Origin: Caulobacter sp.
GTDB taxonomy: Bacteria > Pseudomonadota > Alphaproteobacteria > Caulobacterales > Caulobacteraceae
DNA length: 64,000 bases
Direction of reading: 5' to 3'
Assembly (NCBI GenBank): GCA_030680355.1
Contig: JAUXVF010000031.1
Span: 558,001-622,000, forward strand
Of this stretch, positions 25,607 to 33,348 are shown piece by piece; the first letter of the stretch is position 1, and each line of letters opens with the position of its first letter. The notes under the pieces were generated by a model. That model was not told where the DNA came from and ran no database searches. It saw nothing but the letters and a program-made list of their open reading frames with translations. Position numbers and translations under genes: made by a program.

Positions 25607-25743
25607 CGGGCGGTCGTGGAAGTCCTTGGCTAACGCCCGACCCTGCCATGCGTCGGGCGCGCGCGCAAAGCGCTGGCGCGCCTCACGCGCATTGTCATCG
25701 CGGGAGTGTTGAGCGAGGTTGACGGCAAGTCGGGGGGAAGACG

Positions 25744-27501
25744 ATGGCCTATGCGACGGAAGACCGGGCGGTTTCACGGGAGATCGGCCTGGCGCGGATC
25801 GCGATCGGTCTGGCCCAGGGCGTCGCGCTCTGGGGGCTGACCGAGGCCGCTGACAACAAGGTCTGGCCGGCCACCCAGGGCCTGCTGTTCGGGCTTCTGG
25901 CCATGCTGGTCCTGCTGGTTCCCTTCGTCCTGCTGGGCGGACTGGCGGAGATGCGGCGTCGCCCGTTGATCATCTGGACCGTGGTCGCGGCCGCCGTGCT
26001 GGCGGTCCTCGGGGCCCATGACATCGGCCGGCTCGCGGTCGGCAAGGCGATCGACTGGGTCTCCGCCCGGACGATGATCTTCTCCGCGGTCGGCCTGTTC
26101 ATCGCCCACCATCTGGTGGCCGCCGCCGACGCCGACCGGCGCGTCATCGCGCGCTTCCCGACCTATTTCGATCTGGCGTGGAAGCATGGCGTTCAGATGG
26201 CCATGGCCGTTGGCTTCGTCGGCGTCTTCTGGATCGTCCTGACCCTGGGCGGGGCGCTGTTCAAGGTGATCGGCATCGACTTTGTCGAGACGCTGATCCG
26301 CAAGTCCTGGTTCGCCATTCCGGCCTCCACGACCATGTTCGCCGCGGCGGTGCAGCTCACCGACGTGCGCCACGGCCTGATCCGCGGCATTCGCACCGTG
26401 GCCCTGACCCTGCTGTCCTGGCTGCTGCCGGTGCTGGTGTTTCTGACCGCCGCCTTCATGGCCGCCCTGCCGTTCACCGGCCTCGATCCCCTGTGGAAGA
26501 CCCGCAGCGCCGCCGCCATCCTGCTCAGCGCCGCGGCGGTGATGATCGTCCTGATCAACGCCGCCTACCAGGACGGCGAGCCCGACACGCCGACGCCGGT
26601 GGTGTTGCGCTGGGCGGCGCGGGTCGGGGGGCTGCTGATGCTGCCGCTGGTCGGGGTGGCCGCTTTCGCCCTGTGGCTGCGGATCAGCCAGTACGGCCTG
26701 ACGCCCGACCGCATTGTCGCCTCGGCGTTCGTCATCGCGGGCATCTGTTACGCGGTCGGTTACGCCCTGGCGGCGGTGCTGCCGGGCGCCTGGATGAAGC
26801 GGCTGGAACTGACCAACATCGCCACATCCTTCGTGGTTCTGGCCCTGCTGATCGCCCTGTTCACCCCGATCGCCGACCCGGCCCGGCTGTCGGTCAACGA
26901 CCAGATGGCCCGGCTGGCGGCGGGCAAGATCAAGCCCGAGGCCTTCGACTACCGCTTCCTCCGGTTCGAGAGCGAACGTTATGGCGTGGCGGCGCTGGGG
27001 GCCCTGAAAACCGGGGGCGGGGAGGCGGGCAAACGGGCCGCTGAAACCCTCGCCGTCAGGCACATCGGCGACATGCCGCCGTCGCCCCGGCCTGATCGCG
27101 ACCCGGTTTACATTGACGCCCTGCCCGCGGGAACGGTCCTGCCTGCGGGCTTCCTGGCCGTGCAGGACAGGGGCGAGTTCGACGGTCCGTCAGCCTGTAC
27201 GGACAAGGCCAGGCCCTGCGTCGCCCGGATGGTCGATCTCGACGGCGATGGAACCGACGAGGTGGTTGTCGACATGGGCTGGTCGATGACGGTGTGGGCC
27301 CCAGGGACGGAGGGCCGCTGGCGGCAGGTGGGGCGTTTCGACGACGTCTGCGACCGCGAAGCGACGACCCTGAGGGACGGGAAGGTCGAAACCGTCGCCC
27401 CGCAATGGCGTGATCTCTCGGTCGATGGCCGCCGCCTGAATTTCCGACCCGATAACGAGGCCTGTCCGGGCCCCGTGCCGGCGCCGCCGGCGAAGCGTTA
27501 G
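25744..27501 (+). CDS. DUF4153-like polytopic membrane protein
   Basis: This 585-residue protein has roughly eleven hydrophobic segments up to about residue 380, followed by a soluble C-terminal region of about 200 residues. The membrane part contains DIGRLAVGKAIDW, AAADADRRVIARFPTYFDLAW and TDVRHGLIRGIRTVALTLLS, typical of DUF4153 proteins of unknown function. The tail shows ARMVDLDGDGTDEVVVDMGW, a calcium-binding-like FG-GAP/EF-hand style loop (DxDGDGxDE). The start is an ATG with GGGGGGAAG just upstream. It is divergent from the mla operon (137 bp), with promoters for both in between. Confidence 0.82.
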   Translation: MAYATEDRAVSREIGLARIAIGLAQGVALWGLTEAADNKVWPATQGLLFGLLAMLVLLVPFVLLGGLAEMRRRPLIIWTVVAAAVLAVLGAHDIGRLAVGKAIDWVSARTMIFSAVGLFIAHHLVAAADADRRVIARFPTYFDLAWKHGVQMAMAVGFVGVFWIVLTLGGALFKVIGIDFVETLIRKSWFAIPASTTMFAAAVQLTDVRHGLIRGIRTVALTLLSWLLPVLVFLTAAFMAALPFTGLDPLWKTRSAAAILLSAAAVMIVLINAAYQDGEPDTPTPVVLRWAARVGGLLMLPLVGVAAFALWLRISQYGLTPDRIVASAFVIAGICYAVGYALAAVLPGAWMKRLELTNIATSFVVLALLIALFTPIADPARLSVNDQMARLAAGKIKPEAFDYRFLRFESERYGVAALGALKTGGGEAGKRAAETLAVRHIGDMPPSPRPDRDPVYIDALPAGTVLPAGFLAVQDRGEFDGPSACTDKARPCVARMVDLDGDGTDEVVVDMGWSMTVWAPGTEGRWRQVGRFDDVCDREATTLRDGKVETVAPQWRDLSVDGRRLNFRPDNEACPGPVPAPPAKR

Positions 27502-27548
27502 GGGCGGGCGGCGCCGCCAGGGTACGGGCTGCGTGACGTCCATTGAAT

Positions 27549-27572
27549 TTAGGTATCGTATATGTTACCTAA
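27549..27572. promoter_or_regulatory. Candidate operator of the HigBA-like module, overlapping the toxin start codon
   Basis: A perfect 7-bp inverted repeat (ttaggta / tacctaa, 10-bp spacer) spans 27549-27572 and covers the toxin ATG at 27562. The stretch is markedly AT-rich against its surroundings. This is the expected place for autoregulation by the helix-turn-helix antitoxin. Confidence 0.6.
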
Positions 27573-27924
27573 TGACATCCAGATCGAGGAATATCTCGAT
27601 GACTCGGGGGGCAGTCCTTTCGGCGACTGGTTCGAAGCCTTGGGTCCCGGAGCGGCGGCCAGGGTGACGGTCGCCTTGACGCGGATCGCCCGAGGCGCGG
27701 CCTCCAACGTCAAGGGCGTCGGTAACGGCGTGTTTGAATACCGGATCGACGCCGGGCCGGGGTATCGGGTCTATTTCGGGCGAGACGGTGACCGGCTGGT
27801 GATCCTGGTCGGCGGCGGAACCAAGCGTCGGCAGAGCCGGGACATCGAGGCCGCGAGGATGCGGTGGGCGAACTACAAGGCGCGCAAGGCGGCGTCGAAG
27901 AAAGGCTCAACGCGATGGCCCTGA
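27562..27924 (+). CDS. RelE/HigB-type toxin (addiction module killer protein)
   Basis: This 120-residue protein of the RelE/ParE superfamily (phage Gp49-like HigB branch) acts as a ribosome-dependent mRNA interferase in characterised members. The motifs are SPFGDWFEALGPGAAARVTV, NVKGVGNGVFEYRIDAGPGY and RVYFGRDGDRLVILVGGGTK. The order toxin-then-antitoxin is that of higBA. The last 10 bp overlap the antitoxin gene. The ATG at 27562 has no strong ribosome site, as expected for a weakly expressed toxin; it is embedded in an inverted repeat. Confidence 0.88.
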   Translation: MLPNDIQIEEYLDDSGGSPFGDWFEALGPGAAARVTVALTRIARGAASNVKGVGNGVFEYRIDAGPGYRVYFGRDGDRLVILVGGGTKRRQSRDIEAARMRWANYKARKAASKKGSTRWP

Positions 27925-28229
27925 CCCGATCATTCAAGGACACCGTGAAGGCCCGCGTGGCGCGGGACCCGGCCTTCAAACAGGCGTTGTTGACCGAGGG
28001 GGTCGCGGCGCTGCTCGAGGGCGATGTTGAAACCGGTAAGGCCGTCTTGCGCGACTACATCAACGCGACTGTCGGCTTCACGGCGCTGTCGGCGGCCACG
28101 GGTGCGCCGGCCAAAAGCCTGATGCGGATGTTCGGTCCGGGCGGAAACCCCACCGCCAGTAATCTGTTCGCGGTCATTCGCTGCCTGCAGCAGGAATCGG
28201 GCGTGACGCTCGAGATTCGCGCGGCCTGA
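27915..28229 (+). CDS. HigA-like antitoxin (DNA-binding, addiction module antidote)
   Basis: This 104-residue partner of the preceding toxin begins MALTRSFKDTVKARVARDPA and has KQALLTEGVAALLEGDVETG. A helix-turn-helix follows at about residues 55-100 (TGFxALS-like: VGFTALSAATGAPAKSLMRM, then FGPGGNPTASNLFAVIRCLQ). This is the layout of Gp49-associated antidotes. It should neutralise the toxin and repress the pair at the 27549-27572 repeat. The ATG at 27915 overlaps the toxin by 10 bp. The gene converges with hicB. Confidence 0.88.
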   Translation: MALTRSFKDTVKARVARDPAFKQALLTEGVAALLEGDVETGKAVLRDYINATVGFTALSAATGAPAKSLMRMFGPGGNPTASNLFAVIRCLQQESGVTLEIRAA

Positions 28230-28266
28230 AGCCGCTTCGGACGGCGATGCCAGGCCTCGGCAAGAC

Positions 28267-28665
28267 TCAGGCCTGTTCCATCACCCGCTTGGCCGCCTGG
28301 ACGAGAAATCCGGACCGGGTGAACCCGTGGGCTTCGGCGTAGCGGTCGACGTCGCGCAGGGTATCCTCGGGCAGGGTGATGTTCACCCGCACCGTCTTTT
28401 GGCCCACCGCTGGGGCCAGGGGGATCAGCACCGGGGTTCCGTCACGATTCTCCGGGTCCGCGACGATGATCTCCATGGACGTGGGCTCGGGGATTGCCTC
28501 CCCCTCGTCAGCCATGAGTCCAGTGTGCCCCTCAAGGGCCTCCCGCGCCATCAGGACCGCTTCGTCCAGGGTCACGCCCGCCGATATGCAGCCCGGAAAG
28601 TCCGGAAAGGATACGCCGAAATCGCTGTCGGAGTCCTTGTGGATCAGGGCAATGTAATAACGCAT
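28267..28665 (-). CDS. hicB: HicB-family antitoxin
   Basis: This 132-residue antitoxin has the N-terminal HicB fold (IALIHKDSDSDFGVSFPDFP, GCISAGVTLDEAVLMAREAL) and a C-terminal DNA-binding ribbon-helix-helix (VRVNITLPEDTLRDVDRYAE, then FTRSGFLVQAAKRV). It blocks HicA and represses the operon. The ATG at 28665 is 5 bp after the hicA stop. The upstream frame is open through hicA in another register, but the family begins at MRYYIALI. Confidence 0.93.
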   Translation of the reverse strand: MRYYIALIHKDSDSDFGVSFPDFPGCISAGVTLDEAVLMAREALEGHTGLMADEGEAIPEPTSMEIIVADPENRDGTPVLIPLAPAVGQKTVRVNITLPEDTLRDVDRYAEAHGFTRSGFLVQAAKRVMEQA

Positions 28666-28670
28666 GTCGC

Positions 28671-28871
28671 TTACCTCAGGCTCAGGCCGGATTGTTTTTC
28701 GATCGAGTGCAGCGTGCCGACCGCCAGGTCCCGCTTCGGGTGAGGAACGGTGACGACGCCCGGCCGGATCGGATGCATGAAATGGTGATGGCTGCCGGTG
28801 ACCCGTTTCAGGGTCCAGCCCTCCGCCTCCAGCGCCTTGATGACGGCCCGGCTGTTGATGAGAGTATTCAT
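28671..28871 (-). CDS. hicA: HicA-family mRNA interferase toxin
   Basis: This 66-residue double-stranded-RNA-binding-fold toxin cleaves mRNA independently of the ribosome. It shows the family pattern NSRAVIKALEAEGWTLKRVT, then GSHHHFMHP (catalytic His) and VTVPHPKRDLAVGTLHSIEK. The start is placed at the ATG 28871 (MNTLINSR), whose codon overlaps a TACACAC repeat. It is first in a hicA-hicB operon and lies 146 bp downstream of tRNA-Val on the same strand. Confidence 0.92.
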   Translation of the reverse strand: MNTLINSRAVIKALEAEGWTLKRVTGSHHHFMHPIRPGVVTVPHPKRDLAVGTLHSIEKQSGLSLR

Positions 28872-28915
28872 ACACACTGCCACCAAAAATCAACGAAAGT
28901 GTGTGATCGTGTGTA
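28871..28915. promoter_or_regulatory. Repeat-rich operator region of hicAB
   Basis: The hicA start region holds a TACACAC at 28871-28877 matched by inverted GTGTGTA at 28909-28915, and a second inverted match AGTGTGT at 28898-28904. The stretch is AT-rich. HicB ribbon-helix-helix proteins bind such inverted repeats, so this is the likely autoregulatory site. Confidence 0.5.
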
Positions 28916-29016
28916 TCGAAATGTGACGCTCCCGCCGCGCCAAGGCGTCGCGCGGCATTCAGCTTCGACTGGGGGGAGTGGAACGTGGTCTGCGAAGCCC
29001 CGAGGGCGAAGCAGAA

Positions 29017-29091
29017 TGGTGGATGCGACAGGGATTGAACCTGTGACCCCCTCGGTGTGAACGAGGTGCTCTCCCGCTGAGCTACGCATCC
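29017..29091 (-). tRNA. tRNA-Val (CAC)
   Basis: The cloverleaf reads on the minus strand: acceptor GGATGCG/CGCATCC, D arm GCTCAGCGGGAGAGC, anticodon stem CCTCG/CGAGG with loop TTCACAC (anticodon CAC), T arm ACAGG-TTCAATC-CCTGT, discriminator A and encoded CCA at 29017-29019. Confidence 0.97.
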
Positions 29092-29125
29092 ATCGCCGGA
29101 GACACCGCTCCGGGAAGGGCCGGGT

Positions 29126-29842
29126 CTATAGCGACTCGCCCGCGCTCCGGCAAGCCGCCGCGATGCCGGAGACGACGCCGGCCAACGCGTCGTAGTGGCT
29201 GATGGTCACATCGCCGCCCAACTCGGCCGGGGGCAGGTCATTGTAGCCGAAGCCGCAGATCACGCAGGGGACGCCCGCCGCCTTCGCCGCCCCGACATCC
29301 GGTGAGGCGTCGCCGACCAGGATCGCCCGCGCCCGGTCGCCGCCCGCGCGGACGATGGCCTCGAGCAGAGGGGCGGGATCCGGCTTCTGGACCGGCAAGG
29401 TGTCGCCCCCGACGATGGCGTCGAACAGGCGGGTCATGGCCAGTTCGTCGAGCAGCAGGCGGGCCAGCCCCTCGGGCTTGTTGGTGCAGACCGCGAGCTT
29501 CGCGCCGCGGGCCCGCAGTTCGGCCAGGGCCTCCAGGCAACCGGGGAAGGGGCGGCTCTCGCGAGCGATGCGGCCTCTGTAGACGTCAACGATCCGCGGC
29601 CGAAGCTGCGCGATCTGGTCTTCGGTGATGGTCAGGTCGGCCATGGCGAAGGCGCGGATCAGCATGCCCCGAAGGCCGTGGCCGACCAGCTGCCGCACGG
29701 CGGTCATCGGCGCGGGCGCCAGGCCCTGCTCGACGAGGATGACATTCAGCGCGCCGACGAGGTCGTGCGCGGTCTCCACCAGGGTGCCGTCGAGATCAAA
29801 GGCGACGGTCCAGCCGGCGAGGGTCTTGCTCTGGTCATGCAT
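29126..29842 (-). CDS. gph: Phosphoglycolate phosphatase
   Basis: This 238-residue HAD-family phosphatase dephosphorylates 2-phosphoglycolate formed during DNA repair and oxidative metabolism. HAD motif I is [16 protein letters not shown], motif [10 protein letters not shown], the motif III lysine lies in [14 protein letters not shown], and motif IV is [20 protein letters not shown]. The cap domain matches Gph. It is divergent from glmU with 54 bp between start codons. Its 3' end lies 35 bp from tRNA-Val on the same strand and may share its transcript or carry the tRNA promoter. Confidence 0.92.
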   Translation of the reverse strand: MHDQSKTLAGWTVAFDLDGTLVETAHDLVGALNVILVEQGLAPAPMTAVRQLVGHGLRGMLIRAFAMADLTITEDQIAQLRPRIVDVYRGRIARESRPFPGCLEALAELRARGAKLAVCTNKPEGLARLLLDELAMTRLFDAIVGGDTLPVQKPDPAPLLEAIVRAGGDRARAILVGDASPDVGAAKAAGVPCVICGFGYNDLPPAELGGDVTISHYDALAGVVSGIAAACRSAGESL

Positions 29843-29896
29843 CGTCAGGGGGTTTCGGGTAAAGCTCGGTCGAATGCAACGTCACGAGTCGAACCG

Positions 29897-31243
29897 ATGA
29901 GCCAGCGCGCCGCGGTGATCATGGCCGCTGGCCAGGGCACCCGCATGAAATCCCCGACGCCCAAGGTCCTGCACAGGATCGGTGGTCGGACCATGCTCGA
30001 CCGGGCCATCGACGCGGTCCAGGCCGCCGGCTGCGACCAGGTGGTGGTGGTCTGCGGGGCCCACAGCCCCGCCGTCGCCGACCATGTCCGGGCGCGGCTG
30101 GGCGAGGCCGCCGTGGCCATCCAGGACCCGCCGCTGGGCACCGCCCACGCCGTGCTCTGCGCCCGCCAGGCCCTGTCCGGGTTCGAGGGCGACGTGGTGG
30201 TGGTCAACGCCGACTGTCCGCTACTGACGGCCGACGACATCGCCCCGCTGTTCGCGCGTCGCGCCGCCGGCGACGATCTGGTCATGCTGGCCTTTGAGGC
30301 GGCCGATCCGGCCCTGTACGGCCGCATGATCCAGGACGCCGACGGCCGACTGTTGCGGATCGTCGAGGCCCGCGACGCCAACGCCGAAGAGGCGGCCGTC
30401 CGCGCCTGCTATTCCGGCATCCTCTGCGCCCCGGCGGGGCCGCTGTTCGACTGGCTGGCCGCCGTCGGCAACGACAACGCCAAGGCCGAGTACTACATCA
30501 CCAGCATCGTCGGGATCGCCAACGCGGCCGGAATGCGGGTCGGCGTCGCCTTCGCCGCCGAGACCGCCGTCATGGGCGCCGACGACCAGGCCGGCGTCGC
30601 CCGCGCCGAGGCCCTCTGGCAGGACCGCGCCCGCGCCGCCCTGATGGCCGACGGCGTGACCATGACCGCGCCGCAAACGGTGTTCCTGTCGTTCGATACC
30701 CGGATCGCCGGCGGCGTGGTCCTCGAACCCAATCTGGTGTTCGGCCCCGGCGTGACGGTCGAGACCGGCGCCCGGATCCGCGCCTTCAGCCATCTGGAAG
30801 GGGCCATCGTGCGCAGCGGGGCCATTGTCGGCCCCTATGCCCGCCTGCGCCCGGGCGCGGACATCGGCGAGGACGCCCACATCGGCAACTTCGTTGAGGT
30901 CAAGAAGGTCAAGGTCGGCAAGGGCGCCAAGGCCAACCATCTGGCCTATCTGGGCGACGGCACGATCGGCGCGAAAGCCAACATCGGCGCCGGCACGATC
31001 TTCTGCAACTACGACGGCTTCGACAAATTCGAGACCCATGTGGGCGAGGGGGCCTTCATCGGCTCCAACTCTTCGCTGGTGGCCCCGGTGACCGTGGGGG
31101 CGGGGGCCTACACCGGCTCAGGCTCGGTCATCGCCCGCGACGTGGCCCCCGACGCCCTGGCGCTGGAACGCAGCCAGCAGGTCGAGAAGCCGGGCTGGGC
31201 GGCGCGTTTTAGGGCCATGAAGGCGGCGCGGAAGAAGACATAG
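29897..31243 (+). CDS. glmU: Bifunctional UDP-N-acetylglucosamine pyrophosphorylase / glucosamine-1-phosphate N-acetyltransferase
   Basis: GlmU makes UDP-GlcNAc, precursor of peptidoglycan and lipid A. The 448-residue protein has an N-terminal uridyltransferase ([47 protein letters not shown]). The C-terminal left-handed beta helix with hexapeptide repeats ([54 protein letters not shown]) is the acetyltransferase, with its catalytic His in NHLAYLGD. The ATG at 29897 is chosen because homologues begin just before AAVIMAAG; the open frame further upstream crosses the divergent gph. Confidence 0.96.
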   Translation: MSQRAAVIMAAGQGTRMKSPTPKVLHRIGGRTMLDRAIDAVQAAGCDQVVVVCGAHSPAVADHVRARLGEAAVAIQDPPLGTAHAVLCARQALSGFEGDVVVVNADCPLLTADDIAPLFARRAAGDDLVMLAFEAADPALYGRMIQDADGRLLRIVEARDANAEEAAVRACYSGILCAPAGPLFDWLAAVGNDNAKAEYYITSIVGIANAAGMRVGVAFAAETAVMGADDQAGVARAEALWQDRARAALMADGVTMTAPQTVFLSFDTRIAGGVVLEPNLVFGPGVTVETGARIRAFSHLEGAIVRSGAIVGPYARLRPGADIGEDAHIGNFVEVKKVKVGKGAKANHLAYLGDGTIGAKANIGAGTIFCNYDGFDKFETHVGEGAFIGSNSSLVAPVTVGAGAYTGSGSVIARDVAPDALALERSQQVEKPGWAARFRAMKAARKKT

Positions 31244-31271
31244 GGCCCATTCCGTCCCGGCCATTTTTCCG

Positions 31272-31290
31272 GTATATACGTGTGCATACG
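31272..31290. promoter_or_regulatory. Palindromic operator candidate of vapBC
   Basis: Two dyads lie just upstream of vapB: the palindrome gtatatac (31272-31279) and the near-palindrome cgtgtgcatacg (31279-31290, 10 of 12 symmetric). AbrB-type VapB proteins bind such sites to repress their own operon. The first dyad could also contain the -10 box. Confidence 0.45.
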
Positions 31291-31302
31291 GAGGCGTTTC
31301 CG

Positions 31303-31542
31303 ATGACCACTGTCACCAGCAAGACCTTCAAGAGCGGCAACAGTCAGGCTGTCCGTCTGCCGCGAGAGATCGCTTACGAAGACGGCATCGAGCTCACAAT
31401 CGTTCGATCCGGCGACGTGATCACCATCTATCCCAAACGGCCTTCGATCGCCGAGATGTTCGCAAAGCTGGATGCGCTCCCCAGGCCGTCCTACATTGAA
31501 GTTCGCGACACCGAGGACATTCCCGAGCGGCCGGGCCTGTAA
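31303..31542 (+). CDS. vapB: VapB-type antitoxin (AbrB/SpoVT fold)
   Basis: This 79-residue swapped-hairpin DNA-binding protein reads TSKTFKSGNSQAVRLPREIA, the VapB/MazE signature, then VRSGDVITIYPKRPSIAEMF, with a toxin-binding acidic tail (VRDTEDIPERPGL). It neutralises the VapC encoded 3 bp downstream. The ATG at 31303 is preferred to one 21 bp upstream because the fold begins at TTVTSKTF and a GGAG lies at 31290-31293. Confidence 0.92.
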   Translation: MTTVTSKTFKSGNSQAVRLPREIAYEDGIELTIVRSGDVITIYPKRPSIAEMFAKLDALPRPSYIEVRDTEDIPERPGL

Positions 31543-31545
31543 ATT

Positions 31546-31932
31546 TTGAGCCATCTGCTCGACACCAATGTCGTCATCTACCTGCGCGACGGACATCCGG
31601 GCGTGCGAAATGGGCTAACCGCGCTGGGCGGTCCCCTGATGGTGTCGATCATCACGAGGGTCGAGCTGGAGGGGGGGCTGCGCCGCGACCCTTCCGAGGC
31701 CGCCCTTCGGCAAGCCCGCCTCGACGCAATTTTGGCGTCGCTGCAGGTCCACCCTTTCGATGAGGCCTGCGCCGACGCCTACCGGACCATCGTTGGTGTC
31801 GCCGGCTACTCCCGCCGCAAGATTTTCGACCGCATGATCGCCGCCCAGGCGTTGGTGCTCCAGGCGACGCTGGTCACCACGAACGCCGTCGACTTCAGCG
31901 ACACTCCAGGCCTCAAGGTGCTGGCCTGGTAG
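31546..31932 (+). CDS. vapC: VapC-type PIN-domain ribonuclease toxin
   Basis: This 128-residue PIN-domain toxin cleaves tRNA or rRNA in known members. The acidic metal site is formed by Asp6 (LLDTNVVIYL), the Glu in SIITRVELEGGLRR, the Asp in RKIFDRMIAAQAL and the late TLVTTNAVDFSD. The start codon is TTG at 31546, 3 bp after the vapB stop; a weak start is common for toxins. It is the third toxin-antitoxin pair within 4.4 kb. Confidence 0.92.
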   Translation: MSHLLDTNVVIYLRDGHPGVRNGLTALGGPLMVSIITRVELEGGLRRDPSEAALRQARLDAILASLQVHPFDEACADAYRTIVGVAGYSRRKIFDRMIAAQALVLQATLVTTNAVDFSDTPGLKVLAW

Positions 31933-31985
31933 GTGGCCGAAACACGGCGTCTGGCGAGTTCGGGCGGGTCATGGCATGCAATGAC

Positions 31986-32567
31986 ATGCGCCTTGTTTCG
32001 ACAGCCCTGATCCTCGCGACGCTGATGGTGACGGCGACGACCTCGTCGCTGGCCGTCGCCGCGCCGGCGGACGCCACCCTGTTCGCCTATTTCAGAACCA
32101 TCTGCGGCCCTGATCTTGATCCCGGCCGCAGCGCCGCCCGGGCCCTGGGCCAGGGCTTCGTCCCGGCGAAGAAGACGGCGAAGCTTGGCGGCCTGGACGA
32201 TGTCCAGGGTTTCGAGAAGACCGTGGATGGTCGCGAATTCTTTGTCCTGGCCGCCAGCGGCAAGGGCAAACCCAGGGACGGCATGCCGGCCTCGTCGACG
32301 ATCGCCTGCGGCGTGGGGGCCAAGGGCAAGGACGAGGCAGGCCTTGCTGCCGGCCGCCGCTGGATCGGCGTGCCCGTGTCGAAGTCCGTCATGGGCGTCG
32401 GCCTGTATGCCTTCCGACAGACGCCTTCGGGCCGCGCGGCTTTGTCCTTCGACGACAAGCCGGCCGCCAGGGCCGCCGTTCTTGCCGGCGACCTGAATGT
32501 CCTGACCGTTTCAGGCCTTGGCGGCGTCAGCCTGCTGCTGCTCAGCCGGACAAAAGCGGCGGCTTGA
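31986..32567 (+). CDS. Exported protein of unknown function
   Basis: I do not recognise this family. The 193-residue protein has a long signal peptide (MRLVSTALILATLMVTATTS, cleavage near AVA-AP). The mature domain has one N-terminal Cys (FRTICGPDLDPGRSAARALG) and a second in SSTIACGVGAKG that could pair, plus GGLDDVQGFEKTVDGREFFV and ALSFDDKPAARAAVL. The ATG at 31986 is preferred to one 15 bp earlier because it gives the cleaner signal. It lies between vapC and rpiA with short gaps and no clear link to either. Confidence 0.75.
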   Translation: MRLVSTALILATLMVTATTSSLAVAAPADATLFAYFRTICGPDLDPGRSAARALGQGFVPAKKTAKLGGLDDVQGFEKTVDGREFFVLAASGKGKPRDGMPASSTIACGVGAKGKDEAGLAAGRRWIGVPVSKSVMGVGLYAFRQTPSGRAALSFDDKPAARAAVLAGDLNVLTVSGLGGVSLLLLSRTKAAA

Positions 32568-32627
32568 GCCGCGCGCCGCGTTGCCCTGGCCCGGTCAGGA
32601 CGATAGGGAACGACCACGGAGATCGCC

Positions 32628-33308
32628 ATGACCGCTGACGAACAGAAACGCATCTCCGGCGAGGCCGCCGCCGAGCTGGTCGAGGCCGGCATGGTCGTCG
32701 GCCTCGGCACCGGCTCGACCGCCGCCCATTTCGTGCGCGCCCTGGCCGCGCGGGGCCTGGCCATCCGCGCCGTGCCGACTTCGGAGGCCACCGCCAACCT
32801 GGCCCGCGAGCTGGACATTCCCCTGGTCGGTCTGGACGACGTCAAATTCATCGACCTGACCGTCGACGGGGCCGACGAGATCGGACCGGGCCTGTCGCTG
32901 ATCAAGGGCGGCGGCGCGGCCCTGTTGCGCGAGAAACTGGTCTGGGAGGCCTCGCGCCGCTGCGTGGTCATCGCCGACGCGGCCAAACAGGTCAAAGCCC
33001 TGGGCAGGTTCCCGTTGCCGATCGAGGTGGTCCGCTTCGGCCATCCCCACACAGGCCGGCGGCTGGCCGACATCGCCGCCGAGTTCGACCTGCCGCCGCC
33101 GCGTCTGCGCATGGCCGAGCGGGGCATCGTCGTCACCGACGGCGGCAACGTCATCTACGATCTGGCCTCGGGAAAGATCAGCGATCCCGCCGCCCTGGCC
33201 GGAGCGCTCAAGAGCGTCACCGGCGTCGTCGACCATGGCCTGTTCCTCGATCTGGCCGACCTGGCCCTGATCGGAACCGACGGGGGGGTGGTCAACCTGA
33301 CCCCCTAG
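32628..33308 (+). CDS. rpiA: Ribose-5-phosphate isomerase A
   Basis: RpiA interconverts ribose 5-phosphate and ribulose 5-phosphate in the pentose phosphate pathway. The 226-residue protein carries GLGTGSTAAHFVRALA (phosphate loop), LTVDGADEIGPGLSLIKGGG (catalytic acids), ALLREKLVWEAS and VTDGGNVIYDL, all in the usual order and length. The ATG at 32628 follows a purine-rich stretch. It is 40 bp upstream of gor on the same strand, and the two may be one transcript: the pentose pathway makes the NADPH used by glutathione reductase. Confidence 0.96.
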   Translation: MTADEQKRISGEAAAELVEAGMVVGLGTGSTAAHFVRALAARGLAIRAVPTSEATANLARELDIPLVGLDDVKFIDLTVDGADEIGPGLSLIKGGGAALLREKLVWEASRRCVVIADAAKQVKALGRFPLPIEVVRFGHPHTGRRLADIAAEFDLPPPRLRMAERGIVVTDGGNVIYDLASGKISDPAALAGALKSVTGVVDHGLFLDLADLALIGTDGGVVNLTP

Positions 33309-33348
33309 GGCCATATCCGGCCTCTGACCCTGCCTTCCTGGAGCCCCC

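Noticed and set aside
25774-27063. 429-codon minus-strand frame opposite the DUF4153 gene
   Set aside because: Its composition is dominated by Asp/Gln/Gly/Arg, the reverse shadow of a hydrophobic membrane protein.
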